DNA of 5,272 nucleotides from Erysipelotrichaceae bacterium (GCA_017419065.1 JAFOMB010000146.1:1-5272), one strand, 5' to 3'; counted from the first letter of the stretch, positions 1 through 5,272 are shown. Notes: generated from the letters alone by a model not told the origin. Numbers and translations are program-made.

Positions 1-202
1 GATGATCTATGAGAAATGGGGAGACGTCAAGTTCAAGTTCCGCTCCCGGGAGTTCTGGTGCCGCGGCTACTATGTAGACACGGTAGGCAAGAACTCCAGG
101 AAGATACAGGAATATATCAAGAATCAGCTGGAAGAAGACAAGGTAAGCGAACAGATGGAACTTGAACTGACGGATCCCTTCACAGGAGCCAAGCTGAGGT
201 AA
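1..202 (+). CDS. tnpA: IS200/IS605-family TnpA transposase, C-terminal part (5' end outside window)
   Basis: This is the last 66 codons of a Y1 (HUH) single-strand transposase, which cuts and rejoins the hairpin ends of IS200/IS605 elements. The reading frame is open to the left edge, so the first ATG here is probably internal. Full-length TnpA is about 150 residues, so roughly half, including the metal-binding HUH motif, would lie upstream. Visible family features are the stretch FWCRGYYVDTVG (residues 18-29 of the visible part) and then the helix IQEYIKNQ. In that helix Y38 fits the catalytic tyrosine and Q42, four residues on, fits the conserved glutamine that completes the metal site. The DPFTG near the C terminus is also typical of the group. 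The terminal hairpin downstream supports the call. Activity cannot be judged because the HUH half is not visible. Confidence 0.88.
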   Translation, partial: MIYEKWGDVKFKFRSREFWCRGYYVDTVGKNSRKIQEYIKNQLEEDKVSEQMELELTDPFTGAKLR

Positions 203-263
203 TCTGCAAGTCGCAGACCACAGCAGCGCTGAAAGCGCAGCTCTGCAGGCGAGGGCTGAGCCC
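203..263 (+). repeat. Cluster of short stem-loops between tnpA stop and terminal hairpin
   Basis: Three small palindromes occur in a row: TCTGC/GCAGA (203-207 with 213-217, 5-nt loop), GCGCT/AGCGC (226-230 with 234-238, GAA loop) and GGGC/GCCC (253-256 with 260-263, TGA loop). They lie inside the IS 3' non-coding part. They may be structural features of the end or of the transcript; no function can be assigned from sequence alone. Confidence 0.4.
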
Positions 264-275
264 GTCTATGAAAAA

Positions 276-294
276 CCACCGGCTAGGCCGGTGG
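276..294 (+). repeat. Perfect terminal hairpin of the IS right end
   Basis: CCACCGGC and GCCGGTGG form an 8-bp perfect stem around a TAG loop. No T-run follows (the next bases are ATAGTTATTT), so it does not look like an intrinsic terminator. Its position about 75 bp after the tnpA stop fits the right-end structure that TnpA recognises as folded single-stranded DNA. Confidence 0.75.
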
Positions 295-302
295 ATAGTT
301 AT

Positions 303-331
303 TTGACTATATTCTTCTACAGATGTAGAAT
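303..331 (+). promoter_or_regulatory. Predicted sigma-A promoter of the blaI-blaR-like operon
   Basis: The -35 element is TTGACT (303-308) and the -10 element is TAGAAT (326-331), with an optimal 17-bp spacer. Both match consensus at five of six positions. A perfect TATAAT follows at 331-336, but its spacing to TTGACT would be 22 bp, so TAGAAT is preferred. Transcription would start near 338, leaving a leader of roughly 28 bases. One operator dyad covers the spacer and -10 element, and a second covers the region just after the start site. Confidence 0.65.
315..330. promoter_or_regulatory. BlaI/MecI-type operator 1
   Basis: TTCTACAGATGTAGAA is a perfect 7-bp inverted repeat around a 2-bp centre and contains the TACA-N2-TGTA core typical of BlaI/MecI/CopY-family operators. 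It overlaps the promoter spacer and -10 hexamer, so a bound repressor dimer would block RNA polymerase. It lies just upstream of a BlaI-family gene, as expected for autorepression. Confidence 0.85.
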
Positions 332-339
332 ATAATTGA

Positions 340-355
340 TTTTACAATTGTAGAA
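340..355. promoter_or_regulatory. BlaI/MecI-type operator 2
   Basis: TTTTACAATTGTAGAA is a near-perfect copy of operator 1 (one mismatched arm pair) with the same TACA-N2-TGTA core. Its centre is 25 bp from that of operator 1. It covers the predicted transcription start and early leader and touches the ribosome binding site (AAAGGA, 354-359). Tandem dyads are usual for this family and suggest binding of two repressor dimers. Confidence 0.85.
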
Positions 356-365
356 AGGAACATCT

Positions 366-713
366 ATGACAGAAGCAGAGAGAAAGATCGCCGGGATCAT
401 CTGGGACAGGGGAAGCATCACGACTTCCGATCTCGCAAAGATCTGCCTGGAGAAATACGGCTGGAAGACCACAACGACCTATACGTTTGTGACCAGACTG
501 AAAAACAAGGGGTACATCATCCCGGAAGAGAAATACCTGAAGATGAGTGTTCCGAAAGAATCTTATCTTCAGGAAAAGGCCAGAGATACCGTTATAGATG
601 ATTTCAGCGGTTCTCTGCCGATGTTCGTCAATGCATTCACGAAAAAGGAAAAGCTCAGCGAAGAGGATATACGTGAACTTCAGAAGATCATAGACCGTTA
701 TAAGGAGGAATAA
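366..713 (+). CDS. BlaI/MecI/CopY-family transcriptional repressor
   Basis: A 115-residue winged-helix repressor, slightly shorter than staphylococcal BlaI/MecI (about 125). Residues 1-60 hold the DNA-binding domain: TEAERKIAGIIWDRGSIT matches the family N terminus, and the recognition helix is in GWKTTTTYTFVTRLKNKGY (32-50). The C-terminal helical part (about 68-115) should form the dimer and carries the protease-sensitive region. VNAFTKKEKLSEEDIREL (88-105) lines up with the segment around the Asn-Phe bond cut in staphylococcal BlaI/MecI. The start has an AAAGGA site 6 bases upstream. Two matching operators lie in its own promoter, indicating autoregulation. Its stop overlaps the next gene's ATG (TAATG). 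The regulated stimulus is not known, so a blaI or mecI symbol is not warranted. Confidence 0.92.
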   Translation: MTEAERKIAGIIWDRGSITTSDLAKICLEKYGWKTTTTYTFVTRLKNKGYIIPEEKYLKMSVPKESYLQEKARDTVIDDFSGSLPMFVNAFTKKEKLSEEDIRELQKIIDRYKEE

Positions 714-2107
714 TGAAGGCATTCTCAACTCTTCTTCTTGATAACACCCTCAGGATCTCTCTGATCCTTGTGATCATTCTTCTGATCAGAAAGACAGAGA
801 AGATCTCCAGAAAGGATCTCATTACGATATGGATACTGGTATTCATCCTCGGGTTTTCTCCCTTCCGGGTAGAAGTGCCTCTTTTAAACAGCGTAGAGAC
901 ATCAGAATCTCAGGATGCTTCGATCACACTGAACAGGGATACGGACAGTCTTGAAAAGTACCGCTATATCGAAGATGAAGATCCAAAGACAGAATCATTC
1001 GATACAGAAAAGATCCTGCTCACTGTCTATGGGACAGGTATCCTCTGCATGGCATCTTATCAGCTTTACCGGTATGCCGTACTCAGGAAAGACATCCGTT
1101 CAATCAATAACAATAGTGACAATAAAGAGGTCATCTGTATCCCGGGGAACACCGGTTCTTTCGTGACGGGCATTTTTCATCCGGTCATCTGCTGCAGCGA
1201 GGAAGACATGCGCAATGATCTGATCCTCACACATGAGAGGATGCACGTCAGAAATCACGACCCTCTAAAGAAAACCCTCTCCTTCCTGTTTCTTCTGACA
1301 TACTGGTTTGACCCGCTGGTCTGGTATGCGGTCAGCTGTTTTGAGAAGGATCTTGAGATGAACTGCGATGATGAAGTCATCGCAGAGATCGGAGAGGGGA
1401 AGAAAGCGGAGTATATGCACACGATACTTGACCGCTCGATTGAACAGAGGGGACTCTCTCTGCTTCATTTCTCCCGTCACGAGAGCACTGTCAAAGACAG
1501 ACTGGAACACCTCGTTTCAAAAAGCCGGCCGAAAAACAGAACGCTGTCCCTTATCATCTGTACAGCGGCAATCGTTATCATAGGTTTCTTCGCTGTAAGA
1601 GACGGATACAGGGAGTACAGGATCGAGAGTCCGGAACCCTTCCGGGACAGGGGTTCTATCTGTTTCACCTTGCTTAGATCCTGTCATTTTACTGAAACAG
1701 AAGCTGATACTGCTCCGGCGTTATTGACGCTGTATGACAAAAAGAATGACATCCTGGTAGATGCCATGATCGAGTACTCGGTTACCGATGAAGATCTGGA
1801 AAGATATCCGTGTGAAGAAGATTTCTTCGCGAAAAACTATCTGAGTTTTGAACCGGCACTTTTACTGGAGGCATTATCCGATCGGGAACGTCCCCGGTCT
1901 AAGGGTCAACCTGAAGAGCTTGGAAGTACTGTCTTCTCAAAAACTTACTCTCTGGAATACGGCGATTCTTTCTACACCGCCGGTATCTATGAACATGATT
2001 ATCTGGTCTGGCGTATCGTATGCCGGACGCCGTTAGAAAAACGTTCACAGAATGAAAGAGTCATGAAGAAGATCATAAGCAATATATCCTTCAGAGATGC
2101 TGACTGA
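713..2107 (+). CDS. BlaR1/MecR1-like M56 membrane metalloprotease with a non-penicillin-binding sensor domain
   Basis: A 464-residue integral membrane receptor-protease. Predicted membrane segments are about 7-25, 36-50, 100-117 and 277-294. The 51-99 loop is acidic and likely outside. The cytosolic part (about 118-275) contains the zinc motif HERMH (174-178), with acidic residues E211, D213 and E215 in the following CFEKDLEMNCDDEVI stretch as candidates for the third ligand. A hydrophobic stretch at about 188-207 (YWFDPLVWYAV) is also typical of M56 proteins. The final 165 residues should be extracellular. BlaR1 is about 585-600 residues with a penicillin-binding C terminus; here that domain is replaced by a shorter one with no SxxK motif. 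The predicted role is sensing an external cue and triggering removal of the co-encoded repressor. A strong GGAGG (704-708) precedes the ATG, which overlaps the repressor stop, implying translational coupling. Family assignment is firm; ligand and repressor cleavage are inferred. Confidence 0.88.
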   Translation: MKAFSTLLLDNTLRISLILVIILLIRKTEKISRKDLITIWILVFILGFSPFRVEVPLLNSVETSESQDASITLNRDTDSLEKYRYIEDEDPKTESFDTEKILLTVYGTGILCMASYQLYRYAVLRKDIRSINNNSDNKEVICIPGNTGSFVTGIFHPVICCSEEDMRNDLILTHERMHVRNHDPLKKTLSFLFLLTYWFDPLVWYAVSCFEKDLEMNCDDEVIAEIGEGKKAEYMHTILDRSIEQRGLSLLHFSRHESTVKDRLEHLVSKSRPKNRTLSLIICTAAIVIIGFFAVRDGYREYRIESPEPFRDRGSICFTLLRSCHFTETEADTAPALLTLYDKKNDILVDAMIEYSVTDEDLERYPCEEDFFAKNYLSFEPALLLEALSDRERPRSKGQPEELGSTVFSKTYSLEYGDSFYTAGIYEHDYLVWRIVCRTPLEKRSQNERVMKKIISNISFRDAD

Positions 2108-2113
2108 CATAAT

Positions 2114-2140
2114 AAAAGTCCTAACTCAGTAAGGACTTTT
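2114..2140. terminator. Bidirectional intrinsic terminator between convergent genes
   Basis: AAAAGTCCT (2114-2122) pairs with AGGACTTTT (2132-2140) in a perfect 9-bp stem with a 9-base loop. T-rich tracts lie on the 3' side in both directions: CTTTT on the plus strand, and CTTTTATTAT on the minus strand. It begins 6 bases after the BlaR1-like stop and 7 bases beyond the minus-strand nucleotidyltransferase stop, so it can end both transcripts. Confidence 0.8.
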
Positions 2141-2147
2141 GAATGCT

Positions 2148-3059
2148 TTACTTTGCCCAGAGGTCTTCCGGATAGATGCCTTCATCCTTGAATTTCTGGA
2201 TGCGGGCTACGACCACCGGTTTGTCTTCCTTGTAGGTGACACCGAACCAGGCATCATCACTGGTCAGGATCTTGACACAGCATTCGCCTCTGTCGATGAG
2301 GACACCGACATGGGTCGGAAGCAGTGCTTCATACTTTAATGGATTGGAAGCGATGCCGGAAGGAAGTTCTTCCGTAAAGATCTTTTCCATCTTAGGCATG
2401 ATGCTCGGCTTGAAGCCCCAGAAGTTCATGGAAGCGACGGTATCCGGTGCGATGTCGATCAGTTCTTCGCCTTCTTCGTAGGCAGCGCCTTTTTCTGTCT
2501 TGTGGATCTTCATGATCTCTTTGATCTTGGAGAGATAGCCGTTTTCATCCGCCTGGCAAACCGCTCTGGTGACGGTACCGTTGTCGGAGAGAGTGTTCTT
2601 GATGCGGTAGCCGACCATGGCGTATTCGTCTTCCTTGGTCTCTTCCTGGAACCAGGCATGGATCTTCTGGAAGGCGTCTTTTCCATAGAAGTCATCGGCG
2701 TTGCAGATGACGAACGGATCGTCTTTCAGGATGTGACGGCAGGCCAGTAAGGCATGTGTCGTTCCCCAAGGCTTTTCTCTTCCCTCAGGAACTTCGTTTC
2801 CTTCCGGAATGTCATGGAGATCCTGATAGGCGTATTCGACTTCGATGAACGGACGGATCTTCTTGACCAGGTGTTCCTCAAAGGCTTCTTCATGTTCACG
2901 GCGGATGATGAGGACGAGTTTCTTGAATCCGGCACGGATGGCGTCATAGATGGTGAAATCGATGATGGATTCGCCATTGGAGCCGACAGTGTCGATCTGT
3001 TTTAAGCCGCCGTAACGGGAGCCCATTCCGGCAGCGAGAATCACGAGTGTTTCTTTCAT
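2148..3059 (-). CDS. Sugar-phosphate nucleotidyltransferase (NDP-sugar pyrophosphorylase family)
   Basis: A 303-residue cytosolic GT-A-fold nucleotidyltransferase, expected to make an NDP-sugar and pyrophosphate from an NTP and a sugar 1-phosphate. The N terminus LVILAAGMGSRYGGLKQ (5-21) is the nucleotide-binding signature (GxGxR...K) of the NTP_transferase family. GTTHAL (99-104) and NADDFYG (120-126), with its metal-binding aspartate, complete the catalytic core. The C-terminal part ends in WFGVTYKEDKPVV (271-283) and lacks an obvious left-handed beta-helix acyltransferase repeat, so it is a single-function enzyme. The sugar and nucleotide cannot be told from sequence; it is related to, but not clearly, GalU or RmlA. 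The start at 3059 is chosen because GGAGG (minus strand, 3069-3065) sits 5 bases upstream and the family signature begins at once. A longer reading frame to 3284 would overlap the divergent phosphatase gene. Confidence 0.87.
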   Translation of the reverse strand: MKETLVILAAGMGSRYGGLKQIDTVGSNGESIIDFTIYDAIRAGFKKLVLIIRREHEEAFEEHLVKKIRPFIEVEYAYQDLHDIPEGNEVPEGREKPWGTTHALLACRHILKDDPFVICNADDFYGKDAFQKIHAWFQEETKEDEYAMVGYRIKNTLSDNGTVTRAVCQADENGYLSKIKEIMKIHKTEKGAAYEEGEELIDIAPDTVASMNFWGFKPSIMPKMEKIFTEELPSGIASNPLKYEALLPTHVGVLIDRGECCVKILTSDDAWFGVTYKEDKPVVVARIQKFKDEGIYPEDLWAK

Positions 3060-3075
3060 AGTTACCTCCGCTTCT

Positions 3076-3081
3076 ATTATA
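3076..3081 (-). promoter_or_regulatory. Possible -10 element for the minus-strand nucleotidyltransferase
   Basis: Reading the minus strand, TATAAT occurs at 3081-3076, 16 bases before the ATG. No convincing -35 lies 16-18 bases upstream (the 17-bp position reads TATTCT). The predicted start site would fall at the edge of the Shine-Dalgarno sequence, giving a very short leader. It is plausible but weak. Confidence 0.35.
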
Positions 3082-3108
3082 GTCAATTCAGGGGGAAAAG
3101 AATATAAT
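3080..3108 (+). promoter_or_regulatory. Predicted promoter for the phosphatase-glpK unit
   Basis: TAGTCA (3080-3085, four of six matches to TTGACA) and a perfect TATAAT (3103-3108) are spaced by 17 bp. The predicted start site, about 3115, is only about 3 bases before the phosphatase ATG, which implies a leaderless or nearly leaderless transcript unless another promoter is used. The element interleaves with the divergent minus-strand -10 box. No clear catabolite-response (cre) palindrome is seen in this 58-bp gap. Confidence 0.5.
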
Positions 3109-3117
3109 GGAAGAGGT

Positions 3118-3813
3118 ATGAACGGGGGAAATATCTTCAATTTCCGTGAACTGGGAGGCATCCCGGTACACGATGGAAGGAAGGTCAGGTACGGCCTCTT
3201 TTTTCGGGGAGGACCGCTCCATGAACCCAATGAAAAGACAAAGGAGATGCTCGATTCTTTCGGTCTGAAACACGTCGTCGACATGCGCTCTCCTTCGGAA
3301 GTGGAAAGAGGCGGAGACCTCTATCTTCCTAAGGGTGCTGACTATATCAATATCTCCGGACTCAGAGACGTCGATCTGGATATGATCAAAGGCAACAACC
3401 GCAACCGCTGGGGCGTCTGGATGGAAAGTCTCTATCAGCTGCTTCCTCTGGGAAACAGGGCTTATCAGAAGCTCTTCGATCTCATCAGGAAAGAGGAGAT
3501 CCCTCTCTACTTCCACTGTTCGGCAGGGAAGGATCGGACGGGTGTCTTTGCGGCATTATTACTCAAATTATTAGGTGCGGATGATGAGACGATCATCGAG
3601 GAATACATGCTTTCCTATGACAATATGATGAGGGCCATCGTGTTCCATCCGCCGGTGGTGAATGCTCTGGTGGATCCGAAGTGGATCCGGGAGATGTTTG
3701 AAGAGATCTTAAAGAAATATCCGGACTATGATACCTACTTCCTGAAGGAATACGGGATCGATGAAGAAAGAAAAAACAGGATCAGAAACAGATGTCTGAT
3801 CCGGGAGGGATAA
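3118..3813 (+). CDS. Tyrosine-protein phosphatase, C(X)5R dual-specificity-like family (Y_phosphatase3 type)
   Basis: A 231-residue cytosolic cysteine phosphatase without signal peptide or membrane segment. The catalytic loop is HCSAGKDRTG (133-142), with nucleophile C134 and phosphate-binding R140 in the C(X)5R arrangement. The N terminus NFRELGG (8-14), then RKVRYGLFFRGGPL (21-34) and VVDMRSPSEVE (53-63), are the conserved blocks of the bacterial protein tyrosine/serine phosphatase family related to IphP and LipA. Substrates in that family include phosphoproteins and phosphoinositides, so the substrate here is open. The chosen ATG places NFRELGG at the usual N-terminal position. Its Shine-Dalgarno is poorly spaced (GGAAGAGGT abuts the ATG), consistent with the nearby TATAAT. 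It ends directly against glpK with no spacer and should share its transcript. Confidence 0.9.
   Translation: MNGGNIFNFRELGGIPVHDGRKVRYGLFFRGGPLHEPNEKTKEMLDSFGLKHVVDMRSPSEVERGGDLYLPKGADYINISGLRDVDLDMIKGNNRNRWGVWMESLYQLLPLGNRAYQKLFDLIRKEEIPLYFHCSAGKDRTGVFAALLLKLLGADDETIIEEYMLSYDNMMRAIVFHPPVVNALVDPKWIREMFEEILKKYPDYDTYFLKEYGIDEERKNRIRNRCLIREG
3803..3809 (+). promoter_or_regulatory. Ribosome binding site of glpK inside the phosphatase 3' end
   Basis: GGGAGGG lies within the last codons of the phosphatase gene, with its GGAGG core 5 bases before the glpK ATG at 3814. The phosphatase TAA (3811-3813) is immediately followed by this ATG, so terminating ribosomes are well placed to re-initiate. This fixes the glpK start and supports co-expression. 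Confidence 0.75.
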
Positions 3814-5272
3814 ATGAAAAAATACATCATGGCGATCGACCAGGGGACGACTTCTACCAGAGCGATCCTCTTCGATCAGGACCAGAAACCTGTAAAGACA
3901 GCCCAGAAGGAGATCAGGAACTTCTTCCCGCAGCCGGGATGGGTCGAACAGGATGCGAATGAGATCTGGCTCTCGACGCTTTCTGTCATGGCGGAACTCT
4001 TCTCCGACGGGAACTATCATCCGGAGGAAGTCGCTGCCATCGGCATCTCCAATCAGCGTGAGACCTCTGTCATCTGGAATAAGAAGACTGGACTGCCGGT
4101 CTATCACGCCATCGTCTGGCAGTCCCGTCAGACTGATAAGATCATCGAGAGATACCGGAAGGCCGGTGTGGAAGAAAGAGTCAGAGAGAAGACAGGTCTT
4201 GTCCTGGACCCGTATTTCAGTGCTTCCAAGATCAACTGGATCATGGAGAATGTGGAAGGGGTCAGGGACTCTGATGACCTCCTGTTTGGAACGATCGATA
4301 CCTATCTGCTCTGGAAGATGACAAATGGAAAGGTCCATGCGACCGATGTCACCAACGCTTCCCGAACGCTCCTCTTCAATATCCACACCTTGCAGTGGGA
4401 TGATGAGCTCTGCGAGATCTTCCACGTGAAGAAGTCTTTATTACCGGAGATCAAGGATACCTCGGGTGTCTTCGGAATGATCGATCCGGCGCACTTCTTC
4501 GGCTGCAGTGTCCCGATCACAGCCTTAGTCGGTGACCAGCAGGCAGCTTTATTCGGTCAGTCCTGCTTTAAGAGAAACGACATCAAGAACACCTACGGTA
4601 CCGGCGGATTCATGCTGGTAAATACAGGAGAGGAAGTCATCATCTCCAAGAGCGGTTTATTATCCACCGTCGCCTGGAAGATCGGCGATGAAGTCAAGTA
4701 CGCCTTAGAAGGCTCTATCTTCGTCTCCGGTTCCCTGATCCAGTGGCTGAGAGACGGCCTACACTTCTTCGGGAATGCGGCTGAGACAGAAGCCATTGCC
4801 CGCAGTGTCCCGGATTCCAACGGTGTCGTCATCGTGCCGGCCTTTGTCGGACTCGGTGCCCCGTACTGGAATGACGAGTGCCGCGGCGCTATCTTCGGTC
4901 TCACCAGAGGAACGACTGTCGCCCACATGGTCAGAGCGTCCTTAGAAGCCATGGCCTATCAGTCCAAGGACCTCGTCACGACCATTGAAAAGGAACTGGG
5001 TTCCCCGATCGAACGTCTCAAGGTCGATGGCGGTGCCAGTGAAAACCGCTTCCTCCTGCAGTTCCAGAGCGACATCCTCTCTATCCCTGTCGCCAAGTCC
5101 CGAAACAAGGAGACGACAGCTTTAGGAGCCGCGAGACTCGCCGGACTGGCAGTGGACTACTATCACTACAGCGACTTCGAAAAGGAAGACAACGATATCA
5201 TCGATCCGGAAATGCCGGAAGAAGAAGTCAAAAAGCTCTACGAGCGCTGGCACAAGGCTGTCAAGAGCTGTA
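3814..5272 (+). CDS. glpK: Glycerol kinase (3' end cut by window edge)
   Basis: This enzyme phosphorylates glycerol with ATP to sn-glycerol 3-phosphate in the cytosol. The frame is open for 486 codons to the window edge; glycerol kinases are about 500 residues, so only the last dozen or so are missing. Visible landmarks are the ATP-phosphate loop DQGTTSTR (9-16), glycerol-contact motif NQRE (80-83), WQ (102-103), and FGGY-family signature 1 in YFSASKINWIMEN (134-146). GDQQAALFGQ (240-249) contains the catalytic aspartate D241, and FGGY signature 2 runs from GAIFGL (359-364) to ASLEA. H227 in AHFFG matches the histidine phosphorylated by HPr in Gram-positive glycerol kinases, implying PTS control. 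A GGAGG site lies 5 bases upstream. The gene directly abuts the phosphatase gene. No glpF or glpD/glpO is seen in the window, though they could follow. Confidence 0.95.
   Translation, partial: MKKYIMAIDQGTTSTRAILFDQDQKPVKTAQKEIRNFFPQPGWVEQDANEIWLSTLSVMAELFSDGNYHPEEVAAIGISNQRETSVIWNKKTGLPVYHAIVWQSRQTDKIIERYRKAGVEERVREKTGLVLDPYFSASKINWIMENVEGVRDSDDLLFGTIDTYLLWKMTNGKVHATDVTNASRTLLFNIHTLQWDDELCEIFHVKKSLLPEIKDTSGVFGMIDPAHFFGCSVPITALVGDQQAALFGQSCFKRNDIKNTYGTGGFMLVNTGEEVIISKSGLLSTVAWKIGDEVKYALEGSIFVSGSLIQWLRDGLHFFGNAAETEAIARSVPDSNGVVIVPAFVGLGAPYWNDECRGAIFGLTRGTTVAHMVRASLEAMAYQSKDLVTTIEKELGSPIERLKVDGGASENRFLLQFQSDILSIPVAKSRNKETTALGAARLAGLAVDYYHYSDFEKEDNDIIDPEMPEEEVKKLYERWHKAVKSC

Larger units (their letters stand above)
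1..302 (+). mobile_element. Right-hand part of an IS200/IS605-type insertion sequence
   Basis: The element is cut by the left edge of the window. It consists of the tnpA 3' end, about 70 bp of non-coding DNA with small stem-loops, and a perfect terminal hairpin at 276-294. IS200/IS605 elements lack inverted-repeat ends and target duplications and are bounded by subterminal hairpins, which matches this arrangement. No TnpB/IscB gene follows tnpA, so this resembles the single-gene IS200 group, unless an accessory gene lies upstream. The exact right tip cannot be read off. The cleavage site usually sits a few to about 20 bases beyond the hairpin, so the boundary given is approximate and could fall between about 295 and 315. 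Confidence 0.75.

Noticed and set aside
276..294. Reading the perfect hairpin as a rho-independent terminator of tnpA
   Set aside because: No T-tract follows the stem on the plus strand. Position and shape fit the IS right-end structure better, although some effect on read-through cannot be excluded.
203..302. CRISPR repeat, riboswitch or omega-type guide RNA in the non-coding region
   Set aside because: There are no regularly spaced repeats and no recognisable riboswitch core, and no TnpB/IscB gene is visible that would make a guide RNA likely.
342..728. 128-codon minus-strand frame opposite the BlaI-like gene
   Set aside because: The plus-strand frame has a clear family match, ribosome binding site and operators; the antisense frame would run through the operator region without any support.
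713..2107. Calling the receptor blaR1 or mecR1 (beta-lactam sensor)
   Set aside because: The extracellular part lacks an SxxK motif and is about 100 residues shorter than a penicillin-binding sensor, and no beta-lactamase or PBP gene is adjacent.
3060..3284. 75-codon N-terminal extension of the minus-strand nucleotidyltransferase reading frame
   Set aside because: The extension overlaps the divergent phosphatase coding region, has no family similarity, and the internal ATG at 3059 has a strong GGAGG and starts right at the nucleotide-binding signature.
3709..4425. 238-codon open frame on the minus strand across the phosphatase end and glpK
   Set aside because: It is antisense to two well-supported genes and shows no recognisable domain; it is best explained as a shadow of their codon composition.
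4593..4952. 119-codon and other minus-strand frames within glpK
   Set aside because: They lie fully antisense to conserved glycerol kinase motifs, with no ribosome binding site or domain evidence.

Overview
The window reads as a chromosomal segment of a low-to-mid GC Bacillota (Firmicutes). Grounds are strong GGAGG-type ribosome binding sites, tightly packed genes, a BlaI/BlaR1-type regulatory pair, and a glycerol kinase carrying the HPr-phosphorylation histidine typical of Gram-positive PTS bacteria. A gut clostridium or Erysipelotrichia-like lineage fits, but that is inference from general protein style and cannot be fixed without a database search.

Layout. (1) Positions 1-~302 are the right part of an IS200/IS605-family insertion sequence: the C-terminal end of a TnpA (HUH/Y1) transposase, whose HUH half lies upstream of the window, followed by several small stem-loops and a perfect 8-bp terminal hairpin. 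(2) Positions 303-2107 are a self-contained two-gene regulatory operon. A promoter carrying two TACA-N2-TGTA dyad operators drives a BlaI/MecI-type repressor and, coupled through a TAATG overlap, a BlaR1/MecR1-type membrane metalloprotease (M56). The extracellular C-terminal domain of this protease is not a penicillin-binding domain. (3) A bidirectional terminator at 2114-2140 separates this operon from a convergent NDP-sugar pyrophosphorylase-like gene on the minus strand (2148-3059). (4) A 58-bp divergent promoter region (3060-3117) also feeds a plus-strand unit: a C(X)5R tyrosine phosphatase (3118-3813), then, with no intervening base, a glycerol kinase gene glpK (3814 to the window edge, missing only its last residues).

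How the parts work together. The regulatory pair most likely forms a proteolytic signalling switch. An extracellular cue is sensed by the unusual C-terminal domain of the BlaR1-like protein, its cytosolic HExxH protease domain is activated, and the repressor is removed from the two operators. No beta-lactamase or other obvious output gene lies downstream, because the operon ends at a terminator, and the IS lies immediately upstream. The target is therefore unseen, in trans, or lost. The phosphatase-glpK pair is probably co-transcribed; a link between phosphatase action and glycerol metabolism is inference only.

The strongest candidate for something undescribed is the BlaR1-like receptor with a non-PBP sensor. 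The other genes belong to known families.
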